Assembly: GCA_003243445.1 (NCBI GenBank)
Contig: QFQQ01000032.1
Span: forward strand, 6,905-70,904
From: Citrobacter freundii
Lineage (GTDB): Bacteria > Bacteroidota > Bacteroidia > Chitinophagales > Chitinophagaceae
Direction: 5' to 3'
Length of the DNA: 64,000 nucleotides
Under the pieces are notes generated by a model. It was given only the letters and a program-made list of their open reading frames with translations, ran no database searches and was not told the origin of the DNA. The position numbers and the translations under genes were made by a program. How positions within the stretch are numbered: position 1 is the first letter of the stretch; every line of letters starts with the position of its first letter. Below are positions 43,419-51,887 of the stretch, piece by piece.

Positions 43419-43618
43419 CCTGTCTGGAAGTGGTTGACGATAATGCTGACGGTGCACAATCTGTATTGAATCTGCCGTGATGAACGGCAATAGCCGGACC
43501 GGGGATTTTTCATCATATTTACCGTTCTCTCTCCATTTCCCACCATCCACGTCAGTTTTCCCGCTATTCACTTTTTTCAATCTTGCATTTTACTCAACGG
43601 ATTGTATTTTGCGCGTCT

Positions 43619-44761
43619 ATGAGTGAATCTATCCAACGGTTAAAAATCGGTGAAGGGAAAATCAGTGGGTATTCATCTATCTTTCTTGGTCTGTTATCCT
43701 TTATTGGTGTATTGTGTTTTAAGTATCCTGAATGGTTTACCACGCCTGAGTTCAGGAATGTGTATACAGGCGAGTCGATGAAGATCGTTCTTACGGCTGC
43801 TATCATCGCATCGTTTCTTTTTGCAGTGATCAGTTTCATGCTGAGCAAGCAGAAAAAGTGGGCAATGATCGGGCTGTTGCTTTGCACTTTTGCGATAGTC
43901 CTTGGCGGCTTTCAGGTAGAGGGGCGTTCGGTTGAAAAAACAAACTGGCATCTTGGGGTTGACTGGCTCCTGCTTGATCTGTTGCTGATGGCGGTGATCT
44001 TTGTGCCGATCGAAATGGTGTTCCCTAAAAACACCAGGCAAAGTAAATTTCATGAAGAGTGGCGGACGGATCTTTTGTATTTCGTGGTAAGTCATCTGTT
44101 CGTGCAGTTCTTTGGTGTGATCACGCAAAAGCCTGCCAGATTGTTTTTCGGATGGATCGGCCTGGATGAGCTTCAGCATTGGGTGCAGGGTTTGCCTTTT
44201 GTGATAGAGTTGGTTTTTGCGTTCCTGGTAACCGATCTGTTTCAGTATGCGGCGCACCGCTTCTTCCATTCGCATACCTATCTCTGGCGGTTTCATTCTG
44301 TGCATCATTCCACAAAGAACATGGATTGGCTTGCCGGATCGCGAACGCATTTCGTTGATATCTTTGTAACGCGTTCAATGACCTTTATTCCGCTCTATAT
44401 TTTCGGATTTTCAGAGATCACCTTCAATACCTATATCATCTTCATGGCTATCCACGCCGTATTGATCCATGCGAATACAAGGATCAATTTCGGATTTCTC
44501 AAATACATCATCGCCACACCACAATATCATCACTGGCATCATTGCGAGGATCCCCGATATTATGGTAAAAACTTTGCGACCATCTTTCCTTTTATTGATA
44601 TGATCTTCGGCACATACTATCTTCCGGGAAATACATGGCCTGAAGGAACTGGTTTAAGGGAAACGAATTTTCCAAAAGGCTATATGAAGCAGCTGGTGTA
44701 TCCGTTTACAAAAAGCCCGTTTGATGATAATTTGAATGTGGATGAAAAGACGAACAGGTGA
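43619..44761 (+). CDS. sterol desaturase / fatty acid hydroxylase family protein
   Basis: A 380-residue integral membrane di-iron oxygenase. Three N-terminal helices (about 20-35, 52-75, 82-98) precede the FA_hydroxylase domain (about 165-345). The His boxes are seen in order: YAAHRFFH, FHSVHHSTKN, then HAVLIHANTR and YHHWHHCEDP. The reaction in this family is hydroxylation or desaturation of sterols, carotenoids, alkyl glycerols or fatty acids; which one cannot be told. The frame is open from 43583, but MSESIQRLKIG at 43619 is the natural start. A good terminator follows. A broken fragment of a close relative is found at 55600-55744. Confidence 0.92.
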   Translation: MSESIQRLKIGEGKISGYSSIFLGLLSFIGVLCFKYPEWFTTPEFRNVYTGESMKIVLTAAIIASFLFAVISFMLSKQKKWAMIGLLLCTFAIVLGGFQVEGRSVEKTNWHLGVDWLLLDLLLMAVIFVPIEMVFPKNTRQSKFHEEWRTDLLYFVVSHLFVQFFGVITQKPARLFFGWIGLDELQHWVQGLPFVIELVFAFLVTDLFQYAAHRFFHSHTYLWRFHSVHHSTKNMDWLAGSRTHFVDIFVTRSMTFIPLYIFGFSEITFNTYIIFMAIHAVLIHANTRINFGFLKYIIATPQYHHWHHCEDPRYYGKNFATIFPFIDMIFGTYYLPGNTWPEGTGLRETNFPKGYMKQLVYPFTKSPFDDNLNVDEKTNR

Positions 44762-44783
44762 AGAATTTCATGTATTATAGCAT

Positions 44784-44813
44784 AAAGCCCCGGATAATGC
44801 CGGGGCTTTTTCT
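44784..44813 (+). terminator. intrinsic terminator of the desaturase-family gene
   Basis: AAAGCCCCGG and CCGGGGCTTT with loop ATAATG, followed by T-rich DNA. It starts about 20 bases after the stop codon. Confidence 0.92.
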
Positions 44814-45338
44814 TTGATCACCCATATGTGGTATCTATTGACGATTAAGTGGATGATGATGGTTTTCTGAATAGAAAGTAAATCGTGTGACAGTTAAAAA
44901 ACCGCTTCTTTTTATTATATATTTAATCGTGCCGGAGGAAAGTCAGGCATGGAAAAGATAGATCCACAGGTCATACATCCGGTATGCTCAAAAATGTTTG
45001 TCGCCTGGTATTGCAAAATGGTTGCAGCACTCTGCGCAGCCTTGGGAAAGCGAATTTATATAATGCAGATAATGATGCTGATACAGCCTGAACCGTCTGG
45101 ATATCAGCTCTTGTTCGGTATAAGGTTTCTGCGAGTGAAGCATTGTCTATGTCAATCGGAGTGTCAGGTCTGGAATGGTCTGATATGGGCCTGCCGGCTG
45201 GACCGGTGCGCTTTGGGGCTGTAGATAGTGGTTGAAAGACCTTTTTCCTCAAAATATTTTTAAAAAATTTCAACAGTATATTCTAACTCAGATGAGTGAA
45301 TGCAAATCAAATTTCATCAACCCTAAATCAACTTTCGT
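44814..45338. other. intergenic region with a possible degraded coding fragment
   Basis: No intact gene is convincing here. On the plus strand one frame reads protein-like sequence from about 45105 to the stop at 45233 (ALVRYKVSASEALSMSIGVS, then SDMGLPAGPVRFGAVDSG). Just upstream in the same frame a TGA interrupts another plausible stretch (SLGKANLYNADNDADTA). This may be the remains of an exported protein gene, but the family is not recognisable. The longer open frames on both strands (91 and 100 codons) have unnatural composition and are not proposed as genes. Confidence 0.3.
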
Positions 45339-45887
45339 ATGAAAAAGTTATCGCACCTATTTATCTGTTCTTTTGTGATGTTGCTGGTATTAGCTGGTTG
45401 TCAAAAAGGTGATCCGGGCACTACCGGACCAGCAGGTCCGGCTGGGCCTGATGGTCCGGCGGGTCCGCAAGGACCGGTGGGTACTGCCAACGTAATATAT
45501 TCCTCCTGGGTCTACGCTACGAATTTTAAGGATTCAACGGTAGATAATTCTCTAGTGAAAGTTGGTTATGTAGCCGCCAAAAGCCTGTCCTCCACGATAC
45601 TCAGCTCAGGCACTGTGATCGTGTACTTTACATTTGGCGCGGGAAACTTTGTACTGCCTTATACCAGCAACGCTGGTAATAAACCCAATACCATTGCTTT
45701 TATACCGGCGTTAAATAAGATTATCATCACGCGTTTTACGCATGATAACAGCAACAGCGTTAGCCTCAGTACAGTGCTGCAGTATCGTTATATCCTTATT
45801 CCTGGTGGCATATCGGGTGGGAGAGGGCCTTTGCCTGATTATAATGATTATGCTGCGGTGTGCAAGTATTATAATATTCCGGAGTAG
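45339..45887 (+). CDS. collagen-like lipoprotein
   Basis: A 182-residue lipoprotein. The signal peptide ends with lipobox LAGC (acylated Cys near residue 21). Then comes a collagen-type Gly-X-Y tract at about 24-49 (GDPGTTGPAGPAGPDGPAGP, continuing GPQGPVG), followed by a beta-rich C-terminal domain of about 130 residues (ANVIYSSWVYA; IAFIPALNKIIITRF). Such proteins trimerise through the Gly-X-Y stretch and are displayed on the envelope; short bacterial forms are common in Bacteroidota. Monocistronic, with a bidirectional terminator after it. Confidence 0.88.
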   Translation: MKKLSHLFICSFVMLLVLAGCQKGDPGTTGPAGPAGPDGPAGPQGPVGTANVIYSSWVYATNFKDSTVDNSLVKVGYVAAKSLSSTILSSGTVIVYFTFGAGNFVLPYTSNAGNKPNTIAFIPALNKIIITRFTHDNSNSVSLSTVLQYRYILIPGGISGGRGPLPDYNDYAAVCKYYNIPE

Positions 45888-45938
45888 TCCGATAAATGAT
45901 GTTGTAATATTAAAGCTTCCGGTTTGAGTAATCCGGGT

Positions 45939-45975
45939 TATAGACAAGGGGCATCATCGATGCCCCTTGTCTATA
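45939..45975. terminator. bidirectional terminator-like hairpin
   Basis: TATAGACAAGGGGCAT (45939-45954) pairs perfectly with ATGCCCCTTGTCTATA (45960-45975) over 16 bp. It lies between two convergent genes. The T tract is missing, but the stem is strong. Confidence 0.8.
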
Positions 45976-46016
45976 AAATAGAATTCTTTAAAGCGCAGAC
46001 AACTAAAGAGCAGCCT

Positions 46017-48437
46017 CTATCCTCCATTATTAACATCATCATTTGAAATACCCCGCTTATTCTTTTTGATACTGCCTGACAGCTTACCGAGTTTATAACT
46101 TATGGACAAAACCGAGTTCCGGTAAAAGCCATTCCGTGTATTTGACTGGTAGAAATCAGGTGTGGAAGAATATTGCGTAAATGCATAGTTCCGTTTTCCG
46201 AAATTATTGAGAATGATCGTTGCTGATAGCCGTTTGTCAAGAAAGCTCCTGCTGCCGCTGACTGAGTAATAATAATAATCGTCGGAACTTCCCTGTAGCG
46301 TGATATAACGCCGGTTGTATCCCGCATTCAATCCAACCGTCCAGTCGTTTCCGGGCCGGTAAGTGACGTTGGCAAAGCTATTCGTTCTTACACCTTTGTT
46401 GCTATAGAATCGTCCGTTATATGGTCCGCTTACCCAAACATAAAAAGCGCCTGTGTTGAAGTTCAGCGAAAATTTACCCAGGGGATAATTGCCATTGATC
46501 CCCAGCCGTAAGACGGCATTCTTACCGATATTATCATAAGTTGTTTCGCTTGTTGAGTCAGACAAAATGCGAACAACACTTGTGATATTTCCTGAAGAAT
46601 AGAGATAACTCGTGCGGATATTCAGTGTTCCCTTGCCCGTTCTCAGATAACTGATCTCGCCCTGGTAGCTTTGGACGGCCTTCAGATCAGGATTACCGGT
46701 AGATTGGATCTGCGGATTGGACTTATCCGTAAACGGATTTAATAACCAGATGCCGGGCCGTTCGATCCGGCTGCTGAATCCAAATGTAAGCGACTGCTTG
46801 TTTTTCAAATTGCGCATCACAGAGACAGATGGTGTGAAATTGCTGTATTGACTGCGTAAAGCTGTATTCGTCGTTTTAAAACTTGCATCGATCATTGTGT
46901 GCTCCATCCGTACGCCGGCCTTGATCGTGTAAGCCCCCTGCACCCAGTTGTAAGTGTTGTAGAAACTCAGTACATCCTGGAGGTAGTGAAAGTTGTTTGC
47001 ACGTGAAGGATCTTCTGTATATACGGAATCCGTTCCGCTGATCAGCAGATATTGAACTGCGGACAGGCTACTGTTGTTACGGATGATTGCTTTTACACCG
47101 GCCTCCATCGTCACTCTTTTAAAGGGATGCACATAATCCAGCTGCAGTGTATGTTCTTTCGCGCGGGTCGCATTCTGTTGTTTATTATCCGGTAGTTCAT
47201 AATGCTGTTTTTCTTTGGCAACCGTGTTTACAAATTGATTGTTGATGGAGGAATTATAGCGGTAAGAAAATGTAAGCAGCCGCTGTGCATTTTTTTTAAA
47301 GCCGCGCTGATAATTAAGCCCAATATCCTCGGAGTGCCACGGGTAAGTCATATCACTTTGTAACTGGTATACCTGGGGTTGCCCACTGGCAGACTCCGTA
47401 GTGAATGCTGTGTTTCTCAGGTCAGTCTGAAAGGAACGGGAACTGCTGGTGTATCCGTTTATGGTAAACAAATTCAAACTATCTGCTTCGAAACTTAATT
47501 CAGCGTTGCCAAACCATGAACTACCGTCGGAAGTGTTTTGTATGGATTGTTCAAAAAGCGATGCCGGGTCATATGTTTTCCGGAGGTTGGACGAAGTGAT
47601 GGTCATTTTATTGCTTAATCCGCGGGCAGCTGATAAGGTGAATCCCCATTTATCCTGTTTCGCTGCGCCGGTAACATTAAAGACCGATCCAAATGGCAGG
47701 CTATGTCTCGCGCTTACGGTGGCGTTATAGCCATTGTCTGTTCTTTTGTTAAGAATGATGTTGATGATCCCTGCGAGACCTTCACTATCATATTTTGCGG
47801 GCGGTGTGGTGATCACTTCTATCTTTTGCACATTCACTGCGGGCATAGCGCGTAAGGCATCCTTGACGTTGGAAGCCATCATCGGAGACGGCTTCCCATT
47901 GATAAAGATGCGATAACTGGTGCTGCCCTGTAACTGGATATTATCATCGCCATCTACCGAGATCAGTGGTACTTTTCTCAGGAGTTCCATTACTGTTTGC
48001 GCTTTGCTTTCAGGATCGGCCTGCACGTCATAACTCAGACGGTCAATCTCCTGTTTGACCAGCGGCTTGTTGCCCGTGACCACTACACCTTTCAGATCCA
48101 GTGTTTGCGGGCCCAATAAAATTCTACCAAGATCAATGATCTGTGTTCCGGACCATTCCCGGATATTCATCTGCCGGGTAGTATAGCCGGTGGAGGAGAA
48201 AATGACTATCGAAGGCTGCTGGCGGAGATCACGTATTTCGAAATACCCATCTTTATCTGCTGTGGCAGATCTGGCAGTTGAAGAAGTATCTGGCTGGGTC
48301 CTGACCGTGCCATAAGAAACAGGCAGACCTGACAGGGAATCGATCAGGATGCCTTTTACTGACCAACCCGGTTTGGCTTGTGCATACAGGTCATTCAATA
48401 ACAATAAACACGCGAACGAAAAAAATATTTTTATCAT
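46017..48437 (-). CDS. outer-membrane beta-barrel / TonB-dependent receptor-like protein
   Basis: An 806-residue outer-membrane protein. A signal peptide ends near residue 20 (YAQA). A carboxypeptidase-regulatory-like domain (about 28-110) and a plug (about 120-235, with DRLSYDVQADPESKAQTVME, FINGKPSPMM, KIEVITTPPAKYDSEGLAGI) precede a barrel of the outer-membrane beta-barrel family. It does not end in the usual aromatic residue: after the strand SVLSISYKLGKLSGSIK there is a polar tail of about 15 residues ending VNNGG. It is of the same family as the partial gene at the window start. It is divergent from the SnoaL-like gene, with an FNR-type box in the shared 309-base region, so it may belong to the local Crp/Fnr regulon. 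The substrate is unknown. Confidence 0.92.
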   Translation of the reverse strand: MIKIFFSFACLLLLNDLYAQAKPGWSVKGILIDSLSGLPVSYGTVRTQPDTSSTARSATADKDGYFEIRDLRQQPSIVIFSSTGYTTRQMNIREWSGTQIIDLGRILLGPQTLDLKGVVVTGNKPLVKQEIDRLSYDVQADPESKAQTVMELLRKVPLISVDGDDNIQLQGSTSYRIFINGKPSPMMASNVKDALRAMPAVNVQKIEVITTPPAKYDSEGLAGIINIILNKRTDNGYNATVSARHSLPFGSVFNVTGAAKQDKWGFTLSAARGLSNKMTITSSNLRKTYDPASLFEQSIQNTSDGSSWFGNAELSFEADSLNLFTINGYTSSSRSFQTDLRNTAFTTESASGQPQVYQLQSDMTYPWHSEDIGLNYQRGFKKNAQRLLTFSYRYNSSINNQFVNTVAKEKQHYELPDNKQQNATRAKEHTLQLDYVHPFKRVTMEAGVKAIIRNNSSLSAVQYLLISGTDSVYTEDPSRANNFHYLQDVLSFYNTYNWVQGAYTIKAGVRMEHTMIDASFKTTNTALRSQYSNFTPSVSVMRNLKNKQSLTFGFSSRIERPGIWLLNPFTDKSNPQIQSTGNPDLKAVQSYQGEISYLRTGKGTLNIRTSYLYSSGNITSVVRILSDSTSETTYDNIGKNAVLRLGINGNYPLGKFSLNFNTGAFYVWVSGPYNGRFYSNKGVRTNSFANVTYRPGNDWTVGLNAGYNRRYITLQGSSDDYYYYSVSGSRSFLDKRLSATIILNNFGKRNYAFTQYSSTPDFYQSNTRNGFYRNSVLSISYKLGKLSGSIKKNKRGISNDDVNNGG

Positions 48438-48636
48438 GAGATCAGACAGGGTGTGGTTAAATCCTTGTCATAAAGTGTAAGCTTCCTGCTGAATGTTGCA
48501 TCATGCATCCCGACAGTAGTTTAAACAGTGGGCTACAAAAACAGCCATACCTTAAAAACCAACAGGAATATTTTTACCGGGAAGCAACAGATCTGTACTC
48601 ATATGCAGGCTTTGAGACTTACCGATATTTCAATTT

Positions 48637-48652
48637 GTTGATGTACATCAAC
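48637..48652. promoter_or_regulatory. FNR-type box 1 (GTTGATGTACATCAAC)
   Basis: A perfect 16-bp palindrome containing TTGAT-N4-ATCAA, the known FNR-type recognition pattern. On the plus strand TAAATTTG at 48674-48681 is an exact -7 element. The palindrome centre is then about 40 bases upstream of the likely start point, the class II activator position, and there is no TTG at -33. Near-identical boxes occur at 49994-50009 and 50810-50825. Confidence 0.8.
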
Positions 48653-48673
48653 GTCCATTATAAGTGTGGCGGG

Positions 48674-48681
48674 TAAATTTG
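48674..48681 (+). promoter_or_regulatory. -7 element (TAAATTTG) of the SnoaL-like gene
   Basis: Exact match to the Bacteroidota -7 consensus TAnnTTTG, 22 bases after the FNR-type box and 65 bases before the ATG at 48747. The -33 TTG is absent, consistent with an activator-dependent promoter. Confidence 0.6.
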
Positions 48682-48746
48682 TCCGGCAATATTATCCGAA
48701 CCTGTAACTCAGGTACACACATATTTCAAAACAAAACCGAACTTTA

Positions 48747-49103
48747 ATGGAAAAAACCTTCTTTAGTCAACTGCAGGAAATACATGTTGCCGCATGGAAT
48801 GAAAAAGACGTAATAAAGCGGGACGAACTGCTTAAGAAGATCTATGCCGATGACATTAAGATGTATGACAAGGAGTTTGTCTTTGATGGTTTAAAAGCAG
48901 TTTCTGATTTTATTGGAAAGCTGATAGCCGAAGATCCCGCATTCAGGTTCTCTGCCGCGAAACCCATTGACCCGCTTCAAAACAGTGCAAGGTTTTTTGG
49001 GCATATTCAAACCGGCGGAGGTTTGCTGAACAGCATGGACTTCTTCCTGATCGAGAACGATAAAGTGAAACAATTGTATGCTTTTATCGAGCCGGCTGGT
49101 TAA
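48747..49103 (+). CDS. SnoaL-like / NTF2-like family protein
   Basis: A 118-residue cytoplasmic protein with the cone-shaped alpha+beta fold of the SnoaL/NTF2 superfamily: helical start FSQLQEIHVAAWNEKD, then LKKIYADDIKMYD and the last strands SMDFFLIENDKVKQLYAFIEP. These small proteins are isomerases, hydrolases or binding proteins; no catalytic His-Asp pair can be assigned with confidence. The promoter shows an FNR-type box at the class II position. The next gene, on the other strand, is an SDR; SnoaL-like proteins and SDRs are often co-regulated in detoxification clusters. Confidence 0.82.
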   Translation: MEKTFFSQLQEIHVAAWNEKDVIKRDELLKKIYADDIKMYDKEFVFDGLKAVSDFIGKLIAEDPAFRFSAAKPIDPLQNSARFFGHIQTGGGLLNSMDFFLIENDKVKQLYAFIEPAG

Positions 49104-49160
49104 GCAGCAAAACAGTTTTATTGAGATAGGAGGCTAAAATAAAATTGTAGTCTTGCAATA

Positions 49161-49886
49161 TTAAATGAGCCTTTGCCCTCCATCCACATGAAGTGTTTCC
49201 CCCGTTATTATTTCATTTGTCATAAGAAATATAATAGCAGAAGCAACCTGATCGGTCGTCGCTACACGTTTAAGCGGCAATTTATCTTTTACTGAACTTA
49301 AGAATGCGTCTCTGCCGGCACCTAAAGATTTAGCCAATAATGGAGAATCTGTAGTTCCCGGTGAGACAGTATTCACTCTCCGTGGGGCAAGCTCCAGAGC
49401 GAGGCCCCGAACCAGGGACTCTACGGCAGATGATGCGGCTGCGAGTATTGCCATCCCGGGCGCCGGCCGGTCTGCCAGTACACCGGAAGTAAAAGTGATC
49501 GATGCATCACCGGAAAGCTTTGTACCTAACGCGCGAATGATGTGCAAAGAACCCCAGATGCGTTCATCAAACGCTTTATGCAGGTAATTTATATCGGCAT
49601 CCAAAATTCCCCCGGCAACAAAAGTGCCTGCGAGCAACACTAAATGATCAACCTGCTGAACATCAGCTAATGCCTCGTAGATAGCTTCCTGCTTTGTAAC
49701 ATCGGCGACCCTCCATTCAAATCCATTCTCATCGGCCACATGTTTGGTTTGCCCGGGATTGTATCCCACAATGGTAACTATTGCCCCTTCCGCCTTTGCC
49801 TGTCTCGCGGTGGCAAGTCCGATACCGGAGCTTCCTCCAACAACCATTATCCTTTTACCATTTAAAATTCCGTTTATCCTATTCAT
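49161..49886 (-). CDS. short-chain dehydrogenase-like protein lacking the YxxxK pair
   Basis: A 241-residue Rossmann-fold SDR. The cofactor motif VGGSSGIG lies at residues 16-23 and the NAG-like region is LLAGTFVAGG. The Ser of the catalytic triad may be in FTSGVLADRP, and PGTTDSPL and the C-terminal HVDGGQRLI are typical. Where classical SDRs have YxxxK, this one reads LAAAS (in MAILAAASSAVESLVRG), so both the Tyr and the Lys are replaced. A subfamily with this change is known to me only from general memory; its activity is uncertain. The frame is open from 49961 but the start at 49886 (MNRINGILNGKR) is preferred. Divergent from the Crp/Fnr gene, sharing an FNR-type box. Confidence 0.88.
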   Translation of the reverse strand: MNRINGILNGKRIMVVGGSSGIGLATARQAKAEGAIVTIVGYNPGQTKHVADENGFEWRVADVTKQEAIYEALADVQQVDHLVLLAGTFVAGGILDADINYLHKAFDERIWGSLHIIRALGTKLSGDASITFTSGVLADRPAPGMAILAAASSAVESLVRGLALELAPRRVNTVSPGTTDSPLLAKSLGAGRDAFLSSVKDKLPLKRVATTDQVASAIIFLMTNEIITGETLHVDGGQRLI

Positions 49887-49992
49887 AATATTGGGCTTCG
49901 TTTTTTTTGTAAACAAGCTTAGTTCTAAGCTTAGACGACAATAAAAATATTGGAGACTCATTTAACCGGTGATGCGATATGATAAAAAATAA

Positions 49993-50010
49993 TGTTGATG
50001 TATATCAACA
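49993..50010. promoter_or_regulatory. FNR-type box 2 (GTTGATGTATATCAAC)
   Basis: TGTTGATGTATATCAACA, an 18-bp palindrome with TTGAT-N4-ATCAA. It lies in the 310-base region between the SDR gene (minus, ATG at 49886) and the Crp/Fnr gene (plus, ATG at 50197), about 110 and 190 bases from the starts. No other feature is seen in this gap except TACATTTG at 50185-50192, immediately before the Crp/Fnr ATG. Confidence 0.8.
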
Positions 50011-50196
50011 TCGTCGTTCCCGGCCGATATATAGATATACAGAAGTTACCTGCACAATAATGGCATGGGTTCGATATTGGGTTTCATGCTCCTGTTTGCA
50101 AAACCAGACTCTGTTGCTATACATCGATAAAGGATCATGTGCCAGTGCTGCTGACAAAAATGAGGACTTGAACAGGCGTTTTTTTACATTTGTGCA

Positions 50197-50784
50197 ATGT
50201 TTACATCCTTTTTTCATTACCTCAACCAACAAACGGCTGTGCCACTCTCGGCGGAGGATGTACAGTTGATCCATAATGCGTTTATTCCTAAAAAGTTCAA
50301 GAAAAGGCAGTTCCTGCTTCAGGAAGGAGAAGTGTGTAAGTATATTTCCTTTATCGTCAAGGGGGCGGTTCGTCAATACACGGTAGATGATAAGGGGAAC
50401 GAACATGTGCTTAATTTGGCGATAGAAAACTGGTGGACTTCAGACCGGGAGAGTTATCATAAACAAACTCCCTCTATATATAATATTGATGCCTGGGAAG
50501 AAACCGAAGTGTTAATGCTGCCGAAAGCGGATGGCTGGTACGACAAAGTAAATGCCATTGCCGCATTTTGCGAATTGAGGAGGAAGCTTGACGATGCCCA
50601 TCACATGGCCATGCAAAAAAGATTACATTCCTCGATCAATTACACTGCAGAATATCGATATGAAGAGTTAATACGAAAATATCCTGATTTTTTGCAACGG
50701 TTTCCGCAACACATCATTGCTTCCTACCTCGGCATTACAAAGGAAACACTTAGCAGGATCCGCAATCACGCGGTTAAGAAATGA
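50197..50784 (+). CDS. Crp/Fnr-family transcriptional regulator, probable local regulator
   Basis: A 195-residue regulator. The beta-roll sensor domain covers about residues 18-120 (RQFLLQEGEVCKYISFIVKGAVRQYT), the dimerisation helix about 125-150, and the HTH about 165-190 with QHIIASYLGITKETLSRIRN. The E..SR in the recognition helix is the FNR-type set that reads TTGAT half sites. No N-terminal Cys cluster, so the signal is not an FNR-type iron-sulfur cluster. FNR-type boxes lie before it, right after it (50808-50827) and before the divergent receptor and SnoaL-like genes, which points to autoregulation and control of the neighbours. An exact -7 element, TACATTTG, ends 4 bases before the ATG, so the transcript may be leaderless. 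Confidence 0.92.
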   Translation: MFTSFFHYLNQQTAVPLSAEDVQLIHNAFIPKKFKKRQFLLQEGEVCKYISFIVKGAVRQYTVDDKGNEHVLNLAIENWWTSDRESYHKQTPSIYNIDAWEETEVLMLPKADGWYDKVNAIAAFCELRRKLDDAHHMAMQKRLHSSINYTAEYRYEELIRKYPDFLQRFPQHIIASYLGITKETLSRIRNHAVKK

Positions 50785-50807
50785 AAACCTCATTGTCTGT
50801 AATAGGG

Positions 50808-50835
50808 CCGTTGATATACATCAACGGTTTTTTTT
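50808..50835 (+). promoter_or_regulatory. FNR-type box 3, also shaped as a terminator
   Basis: CCGTTGATATACATCAACGG is a perfect 20-bp palindrome containing TTGAT-N4-ATCAA, followed at once by eight T. It can therefore serve both as a regulator box for the pirin gene (ATG at 50906) and as the intrinsic terminator of the Crp/Fnr gene that ends at 50784. Confidence 0.75.
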
Positions 50836-50905
50836 GCGGCATATCATCGTTTCCGGTTATGGAACAGCAGGACTTTTGTAAGCATTATGTCAAAAATAAT
50901 TATCT

Positions 50906-51787
50906 ATGAAAAAAAAGTCACCTGTTTTAATCGCGTTCCAGGGCAAAAGAGCTGATATCGGTAATTATAAAATCGACAGGATCCTGCCTAACCGCTTTGT
51001 GGATGCTGTAGGTCCTTTTGTATTTCTGGATCATCTCTTACCATTATTTGTTGACAAAAAAGGAACAGGTGAAAAAGAAGGCACGGGGCCTCATCCGCAT
51101 CGGGGTATAGCGACGCTTACGTACGTGCTGAATGGTGAAGCGGAACATTCAGATAGCAAAGGACATTATGCTAAAGTACATTCCGGTGGTGTGCAATGGA
51201 TGAAAGCCGGTAGCGGGATAGTGCACGATGAAAGCATTCATCCGGATCCTTCTGCCGATGATTTCTTAATACACAGTTTCCAGTTCTGGATCAATCTTCC
51301 TGCAAAAAATAAGGCCGAAGGCGCATTATATATACCGCTTGAAAAGAATGATGTTCCGGTTAAATGGTTGAACAATAATGACGGTTGGATAAAAGTTATA
51401 GCGGGTGACTTTAAAGACATTCGATCAAAAATCCCGGCCTATTCAAAACAATTCGTCTATCATTTACACCTGGAAGGAAGAAAACTGTTCTCCTTACAAA
51501 CCGAACCGGCACTTGAATATGCTGCTTTTCTTCCTTTACAAAGTTTAGTTGTAAATGATACGGAATATCAGACGGGCGATTGTTTGATATTTGAAAAGGG
51601 AAACGGTGAAATTGAAATAAAGAACATCAGCACAAAACCTGTTGATCTTATATTTTTTGGCGGAGAGACATATACCGAACCTATAGTAACAACAGGCCCC
51701 TTTGTGATGAACACACACCATGAAATTTCACTGGCTTATAACGACTATTACAAGGGAAAGTATGGCGAGATTAAATACGGAGAATAA
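50906..51787 (+). CDS. pirin family protein
   Basis: A 293-residue bicupin protein of the pirin family. The N-terminal cupin holds the metal site: GPHPHRGIATLTYVL (two His), EAEHSDSKGH (His) and GSGIVHDESIHP (Glu following). The C-terminal cupin lacks metal ligands, as in other pirins. Known members include quercetin 2,3-dioxygenases and redox-sensing cofactors. The region upstream has the third FNR-type box, and GACTTTTG at 50871-50878 is one mismatch from the -7 consensus. Likely part of the local stress or detoxification group with the SDR and SnoaL-like proteins. Confidence 0.92.
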   Translation: MKKKSPVLIAFQGKRADIGNYKIDRILPNRFVDAVGPFVFLDHLLPLFVDKKGTGEKEGTGPHPHRGIATLTYVLNGEAEHSDSKGHYAKVHSGGVQWMKAGSGIVHDESIHPDPSADDFLIHSFQFWINLPAKNKAEGALYIPLEKNDVPVKWLNNNDGWIKVIAGDFKDIRSKIPAYSKQFVYHLHLEGRKLFSLQTEPALEYAAFLPLQSLVVNDTEYQTGDCLIFEKGNGEIEIKNISTKPVDLIFFGGETYTEPIVTTGPFVMNTHHEISLAYNDYYKGKYGEIKYGE

Positions 51788-51887
51788 ATTGCGTTGCAAT
51801 AATACATGAGTCAACGGAATTCAGCATACGTGCTTTTAATGTGTTAAGTAATTAGAATTGAACGGATCATTAAACGAGAGGAGCTGC

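Noticed and set aside
44933..44946. GCCGGAGGAAAGTC, similar to the conserved start of RNase P RNA (GGAGGAAAGTCC)
   Set aside because: The following conserved blocks of RNase P RNA (ACAGAGAG..AAACCGC and the 3' pairing segment) are not found within the next 400 bases, so the match is by chance.
44949..45273. Open frames of 91 (plus) and 100 (minus) codons
   Set aside because: Composition is unnatural, they overlap each other, and no signal peptide or family motif is present; a third frame looks more protein-like.
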